Positions 13,578 to 13,731 of a stretch of DNA of 13,731 bases are shown in pieces. A program made the translations under genes and the position numbers. Every line of letters begins with the position of its first letter. The first letter of the stretch is position 1. The stretch is from JBEKJU01 sp050011095 (lineage in GTDB: Bacteria > Desulfobacterota > Syntrophorhabdia > Syntrophorhabdales > WCHB1-27), in NCBI GenBank assembly GCA_050011095.1, contig JBEKJU010000068.1, forward strand, positions 1 through 13,731, given 5' to 3'. Under the pieces are notes generated by a model. It did not search any database, was not told where the DNA came from, and saw nothing but the letters and a program-made list of their open reading frames with translations.

Positions 13578-13607
13578 AAAAAAGGCAGGGCCATTTCTGG
13601 TCCTGCC
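13578..13607 (-). terminator. Intrinsic terminator of the chemotaxis receptor gene
   Basis: On the minus strand GGCAGGACCA, a GAAA loop and TGGCCCTGCC form a 10-bp stem with one A-C mismatch, followed directly by six T. It lies about 50 bases past the receptor's stop codon, facing the right direction. On the plus strand the same hairpin has no T-run. Confidence 0.8.
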
Positions 13608-13655
13608 TGCCTTGAGCGACCTATTACCCGTGCGCAGCCGGGTCCACATGGCGTA

Positions 13656-13731
13656 TCACCCCAAGCTCTCTTGATCCCTCAGCTTGAACATCCCCACGAT
13701 CTCGTTGAGCTTCTCGCTTATGGCGGCTATC
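13656..13731 (-). CDS. C-terminus of a methyl-accepting chemotaxis protein (5' part outside window)
   Basis: The last 24 codons before TGA (13658-13656) read in frame as ISEKLNEIVGMFKLRDQ... The 'L-x-x-x-V-x-x-F-K-L' pattern is the usual end of methyl-accepting chemotaxis proteins, where the signalling helix closes. A good terminator follows. The sensory and membrane parts are beyond the right edge, so ligand and topology cannot be judged. Confidence 0.68.
   Translation of the reverse strand, partial: IAAISEKLNEIVGMFKLRDQESLG

Noticed and set aside
13331..13594. 87-codon minus-strand frame in the composite repeat
   Set aside because: It contains a repeated peptide coded by the A and B blocks, overlaps the receptor terminator, and looks like a spurious product of a dispersed DNA repeat.

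Overview
The window looks like the chromosome of a strictly anaerobic bacterium, most likely a Desulfobacterota-type (deltaproteobacterial, possibly syntrophic) lineage. The grounds are a large duplicated HdrA next to an MvhD-type subunit, a fragment of the 2-hydroxyacyl-CoA dehydratase/benzoyl-CoA reductase superfamily, an Archaeoglobus-like IscS, a hybrid sensor kinase and a chemotaxis receptor. No rRNA, tRNA or CRISPR array was seen. The lineage is an inference from gene content only.

Left part (1-4380, minus strand): an electron-bifurcation-type module. From promoter-proximal to distal it holds a truncated 2-hydroxyacyl-CoA dehydratase N-terminus (4308-3943), a 1047-residue HdrA (3904-761) and an MvhD-type hydrogenase iron-sulfur subunit with a C-terminal helix-turn-helix (709 to beyond the left edge). 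HdrA and MvhD normally work as one flavin/iron-sulfur electron-transfer unit. Their catalytic partners are not in the window.

Middle (4381-6250): a degraded, accessory-looking stretch. It holds an AT-rich relic of a type I restriction HsdR N-terminus, an ExeA/TniB-like AAA ATPase, a 65-residue unknown protein with a strong ribosome-binding site, and an apparently non-coding stretch with short direct repeats and paired quasi-palindromes.

Right part (6270-13325), more GC-rich: recD2 (minus) is divergent from a NifS/IscS-like protein (plus). Next come a soluble PAS-PAS-PAS-HisKA-HATPase-REC hybrid kinase and an ArsC/low-molecular-weight phosphatase-like protein. The NifS/IscS-like protein has Gln where the PLP lysine should be. 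The ArsC-like protein has a Cys-rich insertion and an altered catalytic loop. After it come a composite A-B-A-B-A' intergenic repeat with exchanged hairpin spacers, a minus-strand terminator, and the last 24 codons of a chemotaxis receptor running in from the right edge.

No complete new multi-gene system is evident. The most interesting items are the lysine-less cysteine desulfurase, the Cys-rich ArsC-like protein, the HdrA/MvhD variant details and the repeat structures.
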